Below are positions 1-8,628 of a stretch of 32,589 bases of DNA, piece by piece (position 1 is the first letter of the stretch; each line of letters opens with the position of its first letter). The translations under genes were made by a program, and so were the position numbers. The DNA is from Liberiplasma sp046541015. GTDB lineage: Bacteria > Bacillota_I > Bacilli_A > Izemoplasmatales > Izemoplasmataceae. The stretch covers positions 1 through 32,589 of the forward strand of contig JBKHEA010000017.1 in the NCBI GenBank assembly GCA_046541015.1, given 5' to 3'. The notes beneath the pieces are model-generated. The model saw nothing but the letters and a program-made list of their open reading frames with translations, did no database searches and was not told the origin of the DNA.

Positions 1-1
1 A

Positions 2-3000
2 GGGCAATTTTATTTACCTTCAGGCTATGAATTAGTCGAATATGGTATGGTGCGCTCAGATCAACCAAGCAGTTTATCGACTAGTTCAAACGATGATGTT
101 TTCGTCGGTAGACAACTTGTATCAAGTACTAACGAATTTCTTATGAGTTTTTCAGCAACATTTGGTAGTGTTAAAGCTTATCTAATTGTAGATAATGCTG
201 GAACTCTAGTGACCTATTATAGCCGAAGCTATCACTTTGGAGATAAAAATCTGCAAGTATTAGATTTTGAAGATGAAAGCAAAAGTGGTTATGATGAAGA
301 TACAGTAAGTTTTGATGATAATGATTGGATATTAAATGATGCATTAATAGGAAACTTATCTGGAGACAAAACAATTGATGATTATAGTTTAAGGATGCAA
401 AATACAGGGTTCATCCAATCATCAAATCCTATTTACAATGGGATAGAGAGTATAAGTTTCTTATACGCTAGGTATGGAACTAATTCTAGTTCTACGATAA
501 AAGTTGAAATTGCCTATGAATGGGATCCAACTAATTGGATTTTGATAGACTCAGTAACAGCAGATAACTTAGATTTAGAAGCCAAAGAAATTGATGTTGA
601 CATAAATGAACCCATCTATATCAAAATTTCCAAAACAGCTGACGGCGATAGGATAAACATTGACAATCTAGTTATCAATTCACAATTAGCAGACACCAAC
701 AATTTACCTGTAATTGATGGTGCAATAGACAGTTCTATTACAGAGAAAGACACATTTGACCCTCTAAATGGTGTCACTGCATCAGACATTGAAGATGGTG
801 ATTTAACTTCTTCTATTACTTACACAGTTAAAGATTCAACTGATACTATAGTACCTTCACCTGGAGACTTCAGTTCATTATCGCCTGGGACATATACTAT
901 TACTTATGAAGTAACTGACCTAGATAATGGAACATCAACTGAAGAAATCACCTTGACAATTAACTCAACCTCAAATCCTCTCATATATTCTACCGGATTT
1001 GAAAGTGACGAAAATTTTACAGCTGATACTAAATATAATAACACTAGCGAAATACTTAGAGGACCAACCGGTAAACAATGGGCATTCTATTATGGTACGC
1101 CTTCTACAACAGACGCCATTTACGGATCACAATCTGCTCAAATGCGATGGTATAGCAGTGCACCAGGCAACTTAGGTTATGTTCGTTCTAATTTTACATT
1201 TGAAAATGCAACTTACATCATTTTCAAAGCTAGTAGTACTAATAGTATAGGTCTTAATGTTTCATACTCTATAGATGGTAATAATTGGTTAGGAGTTGAG
1301 ACATTCGAGCTTGATTCAAGTGTAGAAGATTATACTTATAATATTCCTGTTTTAGATGATGTGTATATCAAGTTCCAAATTGAATTTGCTGATGCACCAA
1401 GTAGCACATCTAAGCTATATATAGATGATGTTAGAGTTTATGACGATGAACCAAATAATCCTCCTACAATAAGTGGCGCAGTAGATGAAACTATAACTGA
1501 AGGTGATACATTTGACCCATTAGATGGTGTCACTGCATCAGATGCTGAAGATGGTGATTTAACCTCGTCAATAGATTATACAGTAACTGATTCAAGTGAT
1601 ACTTTAGTACCTTCACCTGGTGATTTTAGTGATTTATCACCTGACACTTATACAATTACTTATGAAGTTACTGATTCAAACAACAACACAGTATCTGAAG
1701 AAGTTACCTTGATAATTAACTCAGACTCAGATCCTCTCATTTATTCTACCGGATTTGAAAGTGACGAAAATTTTACAGCTGATACTAAATATAATAACAC
1801 TAGCGAAATACTTAGAGGACCAACCGGTAAACAATGGGCATTCTATTATGGTACGCCTTCTACAACAGACGCCATTTACGGATCACAATCTGCTCAAATG
1901 CGATGGTATAGCAGTGCACCAGGCAACTTAGGTTATGTTCGTTCTAATTTTACATTTGAAAATGCAACTTACATCATTTTCAAAGCTAGTAGTACTAATA
2001 GTATAGGTCTTAATGTTTCATACTCTATAGATGGTAATAATTGGTTAGGAGTTGAGACATTCGAGCTTGATTCAAGTGTAGAAGATTATACTTATAATAT
2101 TCCTGTTTTAGATGATGTGTATATCAAGTTCCAAATTGAATTTGCTGATGCACCAAGTAGCACATCTAAGCTATATATAGATGATGTTAGAGTTTATGAC
2201 GATGAACCAAATAATCCTCCTACAATAAGTGGCGCAGTAGATGAAACTATAACTGAAGGTGATACATTTGACCCATTAGATGGTGTCACTGCATCAGATG
2301 CTGAAGATGGTGATTTAACCTCGTCAATAGATTATACAGTAACTGATTCAAGTGATACTTTAGTACCTTCACCTGGTGATTTTAGTGATTTATCACCTGA
2401 CACTTATACAATCACTTATGAAGTAACTGATTCTGATGATAATGCAGTTAATGTATCGACTACCTTGACTATTGATGCAATTTCAAGTGGTCCAACTTAT
2501 GCAACTGATTTATTCATTTCAGAATATATAGAAGGTAGCAGCAACAATAAGGCAATAGAAATTTATAATGGAACCGGGCAAGATGTTGATTTATCTGATT
2601 ATGAAATATTATTATATTCCAATGGAAGTCCTAATGCTGGCAATACACTTACATTAAGTGGAATTTTAAAACATGGTGAAACTTATGTCATTGCAAATAG
2701 TAGCGCAAACGCAGAAATTAAAGCTGTAGACGATACTACTAGTACTGTTACATACTTTAATGGCGATGATGCAATTGAACTAAGAAAGAATAATGTTATT
2801 ATTGATGTATTTGGTGTTGTTGGAGTCGACCCTGGAACTAGCTGGGATGTAGGAACTGGAAGTACTGAAGATCATACACTAGTTAGAAAATCTACTGTAA
2901 CTGGTCCTTCAACTACATGGAATGCTTCAGAGTGGGATGTTTACCCTCAAGATACAACCAGTTATCTAGGTAGCCATACAATGGATGATGTTGGCCCTGA

Positions 3001-3013
3001 AATAGTGGAATAA
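2..3013 (+). CDS. Modular surface/secreted protein with DUF5011-like repeats and C-terminal lamin-tail domain (5' partial)
   Basis: The reading frame is open to the left edge, so the ATG at 47 is internal: codons from base 2 read GQFYLPSGYELVEYGM, matching a segment near residue 263 of the protein at 3107. In order, numbered from the ATG at 47, I see the end of an Fn3-like module, a beta-sandwich (galactose-binding-like) module at about 75-215, a DUF5011-like Ig domain at 220-305, then twice a second beta-sandwich (316-465 and 568-717) followed by a DUF5011-like domain (470-558 and 722-810). A lamin-tail (LTD) domain closes the protein at about 817-982 (FISEYIEGSSNNKAIEI, then FNGDDAIELRK). 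LTD domains often occur in secreted nucleases and adhesins. No nuclease motif is visible in this part, though one could lie upstream of the window. Export signals are also outside the window. Function is inferred: surface binding or scaffold. Confidence 0.8.
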   Translation, partial: GQFYLPSGYELVEYGMVRSDQPSSLSTSSNDDVFVGRQLVSSTNEFLMSFSATFGSVKAYLIVDNAGTLVTYYSRSYHFGDKNLQVLDFEDESKSGYDEDTVSFDDNDWILNDALIGNLSGDKTIDDYSLRMQNTGFIQSSNPIYNGIESISFLYARYGTNSSSTIKVEIAYEWDPTNWILIDSVTADNLDLEAKEIDVDINEPIYIKISKTADGDRINIDNLVINSQLADTNNLPVIDGAIDSSITEKDTFDPLNGVTASDIEDGDLTSSITYTVKDSTDTIVPSPGDFSSLSPGTYTITYEVTDLDNGTSTEEITLTINSTSNPLIYSTGFESDENFTADTKYNNTSEILRGPTGKQWAFYYGTPSTTDAIYGSQSAQMRWYSSAPGNLGYVRSNFTFENATYIIFKASSTNSIGLNVSYSIDGNNWLGVETFELDSSVEDYTYNIPVLDDVYIKFQIEFADAPSSTSKLYIDDVRVYDDEPNNPPTISGAVDETITEGDTFDPLDGVTASDAEDGDLTSSIDYTVTDSSDTLVPSPGDFSDLSPDTYTITYEVTDSNNNTVSEEVTLIINSDSDPLIYSTGFESDENFTADTKYNNTSEILRGPTGKQWAFYYGTPSTTDAIYGSQSAQMRWYSSAPGNLGYVRSNFTFENATYIIFKASSTNSIGLNVSYSIDGNNWLGVETFELDSSVEDYTYNIPVLDDVYIKFQIEFADAPSSTSKLYIDDVRVYDDEPNNPPTISGAVDETITEGDTFDPLDGVTASDAEDGDLTSSIDYTVTDSSDTLVPSPGDFSDLSPDTYTITYEVTDSDDNAVNVSTTLTIDAISSGPTYATDLFISEYIEGSSNNKAIEIYNGTGQDVDLSDYEILLYSNGSPNAGNTLTLSGILKHGETYVIANSSANAEIKAVDDTTSTVTYFNGDDAIELRKNNVIIDVFGVVGVDPGTSWDVGTGSTEDHTLVRKSTVTGPSTTWNASEWDVYPQDTTSYLGSHTMDDVGPEIVE
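986..2412 (+). repeat. Tandem in-frame duplication, 756-bp period, 671 bp identical
   Basis: Bases 986-1656 recur at 1742-2412 with no difference found on reading both copies through. The period is 756 bp (252 codons), and only about 85 bp between the identical stretches differ (1657-1741). The unit encodes one beta-sandwich module plus one DUF5011-like domain. Identity at synonymous sites means a very recent duplication or ongoing gene conversion. An assembly artefact is less likely because the flanking 85 bp diverged. Confidence 0.95.
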
Positions 3014-3019
3014 AATCTT

Positions 3020-3050
3020 AAGATGCGATTAAGTTCGCATCTTTTTATTT
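3020..3050 (+). terminator. Rho-independent terminator after the surface protein gene
   Basis: AAGATGCGA (3020-3028) pairs with TCGCATCTT (3035-3043) around a 6-nt loop, followed by a T-rich tail. It starts 6 bases after the stop codon. Confidence 0.85.
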
Positions 3051-3070
3051 ATTCTAAAAGTGCTTTAGGG

Positions 3071-3076
3071 TATAAT
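3071..3076 (+). promoter_or_regulatory. Sigma-A -10 element of the secreted endonuclease gene
   Basis: TATAAT lies 31 bases before the ATG at 3107, downstream of the preceding terminator. No good -35 is visible at the usual spacing. A strong ribosome site AAGGAGA (3094-3100) follows. Confidence 0.55.
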
Positions 3077-3106
3077 AAAACGTTAGAGTAAAAAAGGAGA
3101 TTAGAC

Positions 3107-6049
3107 ATGAAGAAATTATTGATTGGATTATTATTGATTACATTAAGTATGATTTATGGCGCAACTATTGAAGGGGAAACGCATGACAATGTTACAGTAA
3201 GTATTACATCAGTCTTTGATGGGGATAATAGTGATTTAGTCAATACCCTAAGTAACCAAAGTTATGGGTCTAAAATTAGTTTAGATAATCAGTTATCAAA
3301 TGATTCAAATTATCGTTTTGTATACTGGGTTGTTAATGGGGTTGTAAAAGAAGATTTGAGCGTTGATCATGCCTTTACATTAACTACCGATTTAGAATTG
3401 GTTGCTGTATTTAGTCCACTAGATTCCTATGCCGTTTTATTGATGGATTCTAATGGGGCATTACTTGATACACAATATCTTTTACCAGGTGGTGATGTAG
3501 AAGATATTACTACAAACTTACCAAGTAAACCTGGGTATACTGTCAGTTTAACCAATAAATGGAGCGAGTCTTTAACCAATATTAATGATGATAAAGTTAT
3601 AGTCTTACAATATGATAAATTAACAACGGATACTTTTAGTGTTAATGTAAGTCGTGGTAGCGGTAGTGGGACTTATGACTATAATGAACTTATCAGTGTT
3701 ACTGCAGAAGATGATTCTTCAAATGAGTTTTTTAATTACTGGACTCTAGATGGAAGTATTGTTAGTTATGAGCGTGATTACACATTTACTGTGTTAAATG
3801 ATATAGCACTAGAAGCGGTATTTACATCAAATACAGTTACTAAAGAAAATCTTATCACAATTAGTGATGATTTATCTTTAAGAGATGGTTATATCACCTT
3901 TAAAGGTCAGTTTGAACTCACTGATGGTTATGAACTGATTGAATACGGTATGATTACATCTCGCACAGAATCAACCCCTACTTTAGATAATGCTAATCGT
4001 TATCAAGGTAAAACCTTAGTGCCTTCAAGCAATGAATGGCTGATGAGTTTTAATATCGATCATCATCGTTATGTTAGAAGTTATATGACAGTTAAACATG
4101 ATGAAGGTCAAATCACAACCCTTTATAGTGAAATAGTCACTGCGAGTGATAGTTACTATACTGTTACTATCAGCGATACTATAGATAATACGCTCGTAAG
4201 TGTAAACAATCCTTCTCCAAATTTAATGGGAGATTTTATAAGTTTAAGTAGTGATACGGTGAATGGTTATGACTTTGAACATTTTATTGATTTAGATACA
4301 TTAGAGATATTGAGTCAAACACCAACACATGCATTAACGGTATTAAGAGATTATCATATTGAAGCAGTTTATATTGAAGAAGGTTATACTGATATTTATA
4401 TGTATAGTAATATCAGCACGCCTTTAGTAACCTATTCAAGTGATGGACCATATGCATTAAATAGTACAGTTACCTTAACTGCATCAGATTCTGGTGATTA
4501 TGTTTTTGATCACTGGCTTGATGCATCCAGTGATACAGTTTTAAGTACTCAAGATAGCTTTGATTTAACCATGGATGACTCATATTACATCATCGCAGTT
4601 TATAAAGAGGCAGGTGGAACTGAAACCATCTATCAAACAGGATTTGAAGATGCAAGTAAAGGGTCCTATGCATCTGGATTTATTACCACTAATAATAAAG
4701 TTTGGTATTTTAATGATGCGCTTGTGGGTAATCTTGCAAGTGACTTAAAAAATGGTTCTAAAAGTGTTCGTGCTAAAAATTCTATTCAAACTGAATTTAC
4801 CTTAAGCCAGGTTAATCAAGTTAGTTTTTACACCGGTTCTTTTAGTAACGATTCTAATGCAACCCTTTATACTGAAATTAGTAAAGATTTAACCACTTGG
4901 TATACTATTGATACTTATGAAACAACAAATCAACTCGTTTTACGTGAAATTTCCTTAACAGAAAGTGATTACAGTAGTTTTGGTTTATCTTCAAGTGATT
5001 CTATTTATTTTAGATTTAGAAAAGTTGGCGGTGACCGAGTCAATATTGATGATGTTACTTTTAATGCTGAAGGTTATGAAACAATTAATAACCCAACCAT
5101 CTTTAAAACTGAAGATGCAAGTTTCCCAAATAATAGTAGCCGCCTAACCATCAGCTTTGATGATTCGTTTGATCCTTATTACGGATTAAATGATCCCTTT
5201 ACGGGTGATGGTTGTGTCGCAACAGATGAATTTATTGGTGAAGTCGATTGTGCGATGTATGGTAGTGTTGATACGTCAATTCTTGGTGAACAAGAAGTGA
5301 TTTATTACGCCATTGATCCTGATGGGAACTATGCCTCACAAGAAGTAAGTTATATTGTTGTTACTGATGATGCTTATTTAGAAGTAGATTACACAGGCTA
5401 TTATGATGGCATTGAAGGCTTATATGGAGAAGCATTAATCAATGCCTTAAGAACGATTATTAATAACGGCTTTATTGGGATTACTTATGGTGATTCTCGC
5501 TATATCTTAGATGAATCTGATCAAGATCCTAATAATCCTGATAATTTAATCTTACTATACTTACAAACCAGTGTGAGTGGTACATGGGATGCTGGCGCTA
5601 CTTGGAACCGTGAACATATCTGGCCACAATCAAAATTAGGGACCGGTGCTAGTAATGGTAGCGCAAATATTGCAAGTGACCTACATAATTTAGCACCAGC
5701 TAATCCTAGTGAAAATAGTTCAAGAAGTAACCGTTATTACTTTACTTCAATGACTAGTGAAACTTATTATCCTGAGTATGATGTTTCCCGTGGTTATGTA
5801 GCGCGTGCACTCTTTTATATGGTGGTTATGTATGATTATTTAGAACTTGTTAATACAGTTCCTAATGAATATCAAATGGGTCATTTAGATACTCTCATAA
5901 ACTGGCATTTAAACTATGAGGTTACAAGTTTTGAAGAAAACCGTAATGAGGTTATTTATAGCTATCAAGGTAACCGTAATCCATTTATTGATTATCCTTA
6001 CTTACTTGAACTAATTTATTATGACCATCCTAACTTAATCGTTGATTAA
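3107..6049 (+). CDS. Secreted endonuclease I with InlB-like repeats
   Basis: A predicted extracellular DNA/RNA endonuclease of the EndA/NucM/Vvn (endonuclease I) family. The N-terminus MKKLLIGLLLITLSMIYGA is a signal peptide with no lipobox cysteine, so the product is probably released. Modules in order: InlB-B-like repeats (about 30-105, 175-242, 348-423, 425-505, each with an F-x-x-W/F core and an A-V-F/Y end), an Fn3-like module (245-345), a galactose-binding-like beta-sandwich (505-653), an Ig-like domain (662-755), and the nuclease (about 758-978). In the family, the WNREHIWPQS motif supplies the general base, here H837, and a magnesium ligand, E836; DLHN supplies N861 as the second ligand. 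NRNPFIDYP near the end is also typical. AAGGAGA sits 6 bases before the ATG. The likely role is degrading environmental DNA while binding surfaces or polysaccharide. Confidence 0.9.
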   Translation: MKKLLIGLLLITLSMIYGATIEGETHDNVTVSITSVFDGDNSDLVNTLSNQSYGSKISLDNQLSNDSNYRFVYWVVNGVVKEDLSVDHAFTLTTDLELVAVFSPLDSYAVLLMDSNGALLDTQYLLPGGDVEDITTNLPSKPGYTVSLTNKWSESLTNINDDKVIVLQYDKLTTDTFSVNVSRGSGSGTYDYNELISVTAEDDSSNEFFNYWTLDGSIVSYERDYTFTVLNDIALEAVFTSNTVTKENLITISDDLSLRDGYITFKGQFELTDGYELIEYGMITSRTESTPTLDNANRYQGKTLVPSSNEWLMSFNIDHHRYVRSYMTVKHDEGQITTLYSEIVTASDSYYTVTISDTIDNTLVSVNNPSPNLMGDFISLSSDTVNGYDFEHFIDLDTLEILSQTPTHALTVLRDYHIEAVYIEEGYTDIYMYSNISTPLVTYSSDGPYALNSTVTLTASDSGDYVFDHWLDASSDTVLSTQDSFDLTMDDSYYIIAVYKEAGGTETIYQTGFEDASKGSYASGFITTNNKVWYFNDALVGNLASDLKNGSKSVRAKNSIQTEFTLSQVNQVSFYTGSFSNDSNATLYTEISKDLTTWYTIDTYETTNQLVLREISLTESDYSSFGLSSSDSIYFRFRKVGGDRVNIDDVTFNAEGYETINNPTIFKTEDASFPNNSSRLTISFDDSFDPYYGLNDPFTGDGCVATDEFIGEVDCAMYGSVDTSILGEQEVIYYAIDPDGNYASQEVSYIVVTDDAYLEVDYTGYYDGIEGLYGEALINALRTIINNGFIGITYGDSRYILDESDQDPNNPDNLILLYLQTSVSGTWDAGATWNREHIWPQSKLGTGASNGSANIASDLHNLAPANPSENSSRSNRYYFTSMTSETYYPEYDVSRGYVARALFYMVVMYDYLELVNTVPNEYQMGHLDTLINWHLNYEVTSFEENRNEVIYSYQGNRNPFIDYPYLLELIYYDHPNLIVD

Positions 6050-6089
6050 TCACTTTTACAGAATGTTTACATAGATTATCCTTTTGATG

Positions 6090-6098
6090 TGTTAAAAT
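6090..6098 (+). promoter_or_regulatory. Extended -10 promoter element
   Basis: TGTTAAAAT fits the TGnTAnAAT extended -10 pattern, 18 bases before the ATG at 6117. A TTTACA at 6066-6071 is too far (21-base spacer) to be a normal -35. No terminator is visible after the nuclease gene, so read-through from upstream is also possible. Confidence 0.4.
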
Positions 6099-6116
6099 AT
6101 TTAATGGGGTGAAACA

Positions 6117-7178
6117 ATGAAAAAACTATGGGTACTAGGGCTATTATTTTTAATCATTGGTTGTACAAATGAAACGGAAGCTTCTTTAGGTGTTCCAAAA
6201 AATATTCGCTATGAAAATGAACACTTAGTTTGGGATAGTGTTCCTGAGGCTACTTATTATACCATTTCAATTGATGGGATTCATTACCGCGCATCTGAAA
6301 GTAATTATGATGTCTTTAATTTGGTTAATGGTTCTTATACCGTTAGAGTTAAAGCGCATACTGATGTTGATGAATCAATATTTTCTAATGTATTTACCTT
6401 AGTGATTGATCGCGCGTTTGATTATCCTAAGAATATCCGCATTACGAATAACACACTGCATTTTGATGGGACTGTAGATGCTTTAAATTACCGTGTTTAT
6501 ATCAATGATTTGTCTGAAACAATTTCTGATACAACGTATGATTTAAGCACCTTAGATGAAGATAGCCTCTATCAAATTCAAGTGAGTGCACTTTATGCTA
6601 ATGGGGAATCAATTAAAACACCAGTAATCCTTCATCATACCTTTAGCGAATCACTTGATACCTTTGAATTTGAAATCAATAAAAACCGTTCTACCGATGG
6701 CTTTATCAATACTGAAGTTGCTTATGCTTACGAATATTTTCTTTTTGAAAACACTGTCTTAGACGAACCATTTATCACGTTTGAAAGTGATACAATGATT
6801 ATTGATCATGAATTTTTAAAGTCTTTAGAAGCTGGTTCTTATACGATTACTCTCTTACTAGATGAAGGTTATGTTTTAATGACTATGACCGTTTTAGATG
6901 AAGAAAGACCGTATATGATTACACCAAACACACTCCCTTATGAAGGGCTTGATTTAAGTTTTACATTTGAACTGTTTGATGGTCGCATTGATACAGTGAG
7001 TGGCCTAGATATTAAAGAAGATGATTATACTATTGAAGATTCAACCTTAATCATTTCTAGTGATTTTATTGAGTCAGTTCAAGAAGATGACCCAGATCGT
7101 TCAACGATTATCTTAAGTTATACTTTAGTAAAAGACGATTTAACCATCGTTGGCTTTATCTTTATTGAACTACCATAA
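6117..7178 (+). CDS. Ig-like / Fn3-like lipoprotein
   Basis: MKKLWVLGLLFLIIGC is a lipoprotein signal with the modified cysteine at position 16. Two Fn3-like beta-sandwich domains follow (about 25-105 with NIRYENEHLVWDSVPEATYY, then 107-180). The C-terminus (about 265-353) resembles the X2/CBM_X2 Ig-like fold, with the pattern DYTIEDSTLIISSDFI. It is paralogous to the lipoprotein at 8629, which has the same opening (NIRYNSEYLIWDS) and the same X2-like end (DFSIEDNTLIIS). The start is supported by GGGGTGA (6106-6112). A binding role at the cell surface is inferred; no enzyme motif is seen. Confidence 0.75.
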   Translation: MKKLWVLGLLFLIIGCTNETEASLGVPKNIRYENEHLVWDSVPEATYYTISIDGIHYRASESNYDVFNLVNGSYTVRVKAHTDVDESIFSNVFTLVIDRAFDYPKNIRITNNTLHFDGTVDALNYRVYINDLSETISDTTYDLSTLDEDSLYQIQVSALYANGESIKTPVILHHTFSESLDTFEFEINKNRSTDGFINTEVAYAYEYFLFENTVLDEPFITFESDTMIIDHEFLKSLEAGSYTITLLLDEGYVLMTMTVLDEERPYMITPNTLPYEGLDLSFTFELFDGRIDTVSGLDIKEDDYTIEDSTLIISSDFIESVQEDDPDRSTIILSYTLVKDDLTIVGFIFIELP

Positions 7179-7203
7179 CCCCTAAGTATAGGGGTTTTTT
7201 AAT
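7177..7203 (+). terminator. Rho-independent terminator
   Basis: AACCCCT (7177-7183) pairs with AGGGGTT (7190-7196), followed by a run of T. It overlaps the stop codon of the lipoprotein gene. Confidence 0.85.
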
Positions 7204-7211
7204 TTCTATGA

Positions 7212-7238
7212 TTGAATTTAGAGGCTAAATGTTATAAT
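7212..7238 (+). promoter_or_regulatory. Sigma-A-like promoter for the YwaF-like gene
   Basis: TATAAT at 7233-7238 with TTGAAT at 7212-7217 (15-base spacer, slightly short). AAGGAGG (7254-7260) lies 6 bases before the ATG at 7267. Confidence 0.55.
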
Positions 7239-7266
7239 AAAATTAACCACATTAAGGAGGCACGTT

Positions 7267-8025
7267 ATGCAGTATGAAGTTTGGTCAATAGGCCACTATT
7301 TATTTATGGTTTTACCGTTTTTACTATGGGGGTTATTTTACTTTATTACTAAAGATAAACCTTATGAATATAAGCGATCTTTAGGTATCAAAGTAAGTAT
7401 CCTTGCGGTAATTTTACTATTACTTAGAAACATTGAATATTTGTTTGTAAGAAACTTCTCGTTTGATTTTGAAATGGTCCCTTTACAAATTTGCCACTTC
7501 GCAAATTTTGTCTTACTTTATGCCTTTTATAAAAATGATAAAACATTTTTCGCGTTTGCCTGGTTGTTTAATTTACCGGCAGCCTTTTTAAGTATTGTCT
7601 TTTCTAATGGGTTAGAAAATTATGATACAATCTTAAATTTTAGAGGGTTAGCTTATATTTTAGGCCATGCTTTGATTGTTGCCTTAACCTTATATGCCTA
7701 TAGTGGGCACTTTATTGAATTAAATAAAAAGGTGTTAATAAAACTCATTAAGTTATTAATTCCTTTATATTTAGGTGCCCATATCATTAATATCGCCTTT
7801 TTTACATTATTTAATCAACCATCAAATTATTTTTATACCATGCGTCCAGAAGCTGGAACACCGCTTGAATTATTTCATGACATGGGGACAAATTATACGT
7901 TATTAGGGGCACCGTTTAATCCTTTATATTTAGTTTTAACGGGCTTATTTGGTGGGGTAGTTATTTTAAGTATTTTCCTAGTTACCGTTAAGCTTGAAAT
8001 GGTTCCTAAAAAGAAAGCAAGCTAA
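7267..8025 (+). CDS. YwaF/TIGR02206-like integral membrane protein
   Basis: About seven hydrophobic segments span the 252 residues. The segment VPLQICHFANFVLLYAF resembles the conserved region of the YwaF/TIGR02206 (TMEM164-related) family, which often has a PLHLC motif there. Later His residues (AYILGHALIVAL, LGAHIIN) are also typical. The exact function of bacterial members is not established. It has its own promoter and a strong Shine-Dalgarno, and the next gene starts 2 bases after its stop, so the two are co-translated. The Ig-like lipoprotein paralogs lie on both sides. Confidence 0.6.
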   Translation: MQYEVWSIGHYLFMVLPFLLWGLFYFITKDKPYEYKRSLGIKVSILAVILLLLRNIEYLFVRNFSFDFEMVPLQICHFANFVLLYAFYKNDKTFFAFAWLFNLPAAFLSIVFSNGLENYDTILNFRGLAYILGHALIVALTLYAYSGHFIELNKKVLIKLIKLLIPLYLGAHIINIAFFTLFNQPSNYFYTMRPEAGTPLELFHDMGTNYTLLGAPFNPLYLVLTGLFGGVVILSIFLVTVKLEMVPKKKAS

Positions 8026-8027
8026 CC

Positions 8028-8567
8028 ATGACTCTAAAATTTTCTAAAGGCTTAATCCGTTTAGCTACAAGAAATGATGCTGCCTTGTTAGCTTCATGGT
8101 GGGCAGATGGGGAAATCATGGCTCATGCAGGATTTCCTCATGGGATTAAGACTGATATTAATCTTTTAAAAGAAAAACTAGCTAAACCAAATAAAAAGAA
8201 TTTGATATTTATTTTAGAAACGCTTAAACATACCCCAATTGGTGAAATGAGTTATCATGTTAATGGGCGCGTTGCAACCATTGGTATAAAAATCTGTGAT
8301 TTTAAGTATCAAGAAAAAGGCTATGGAACAGGTGCCTTAAAACGATTAATCACGCATCTATTTGATGATTTAGAGGTTGAAAAAATTGTTTTAGATACGA
8401 TGATTGAAAACACTCGTGCGCAACATGTTTATAAAAGGTTAGGTTTTAAAAAGGTAAAGATTAACGAGGCAGTCTGGACAGATCAACTCGGTCAAAAACG
8501 CACAAGCGTTGATTTTGAACTTGATAAAGATGATTATACGATAAACAAATTATTTTATCTTAGTTAA
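8028..8567 (+). CDS. GNAT-family N-acetyltransferase (RimJ/RimL type)
   Basis: A 179-residue single-domain acetyltransferase. The acetyl-CoA pyrophosphate loop is seen as QEKGYGTGALK (about 102-112), followed by ENTRAQHVYKRLGFKKV, the usual alpha-beta end of this fold. It begins with LIRLATRNDAALLASWW, like RimJ/RimL and SpeG relatives. The substrate (protein N-terminus, polyamine, antibiotic or other amine) cannot be told. The ATG is 2 bases after the previous stop with no clear Shine-Dalgarno, which suggests translational coupling. Confidence 0.85.
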   Translation: MTLKFSKGLIRLATRNDAALLASWWADGEIMAHAGFPHGIKTDINLLKEKLAKPNKKNLIFILETLKHTPIGEMSYHVNGRVATIGIKICDFKYQEKGYGTGALKRLITHLFDDLEVEKIVLDTMIENTRAQHVYKRLGFKKVKINEAVWTDQLGQKRTSVDFELDKDDYTINKLFYLS

Positions 8568-8583
8568 TTAATCGTTAAAACCC

Positions 8584-8611
8584 TTTACCCAAAAGACTTG
8601 TGTGATATAAT
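8584..8611 (+). promoter_or_regulatory. Sigma-A promoter with extended -10
   Basis: TTTACC (8584-8589), a 16-base spacer and TGATATAAT ending at 8611 form a good promoter 17 bases before the ATG at 8629. Confidence 0.7.
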
Positions 8612-8628
8612 AAGCCTAGGTGAGGCTT

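Noticed and set aside
986..2412. Long direct repeat as an insertion sequence or transposon end
   Set aside because: No transposase, terminal inverted repeats or target duplications are seen; both units are in-frame protein modules.
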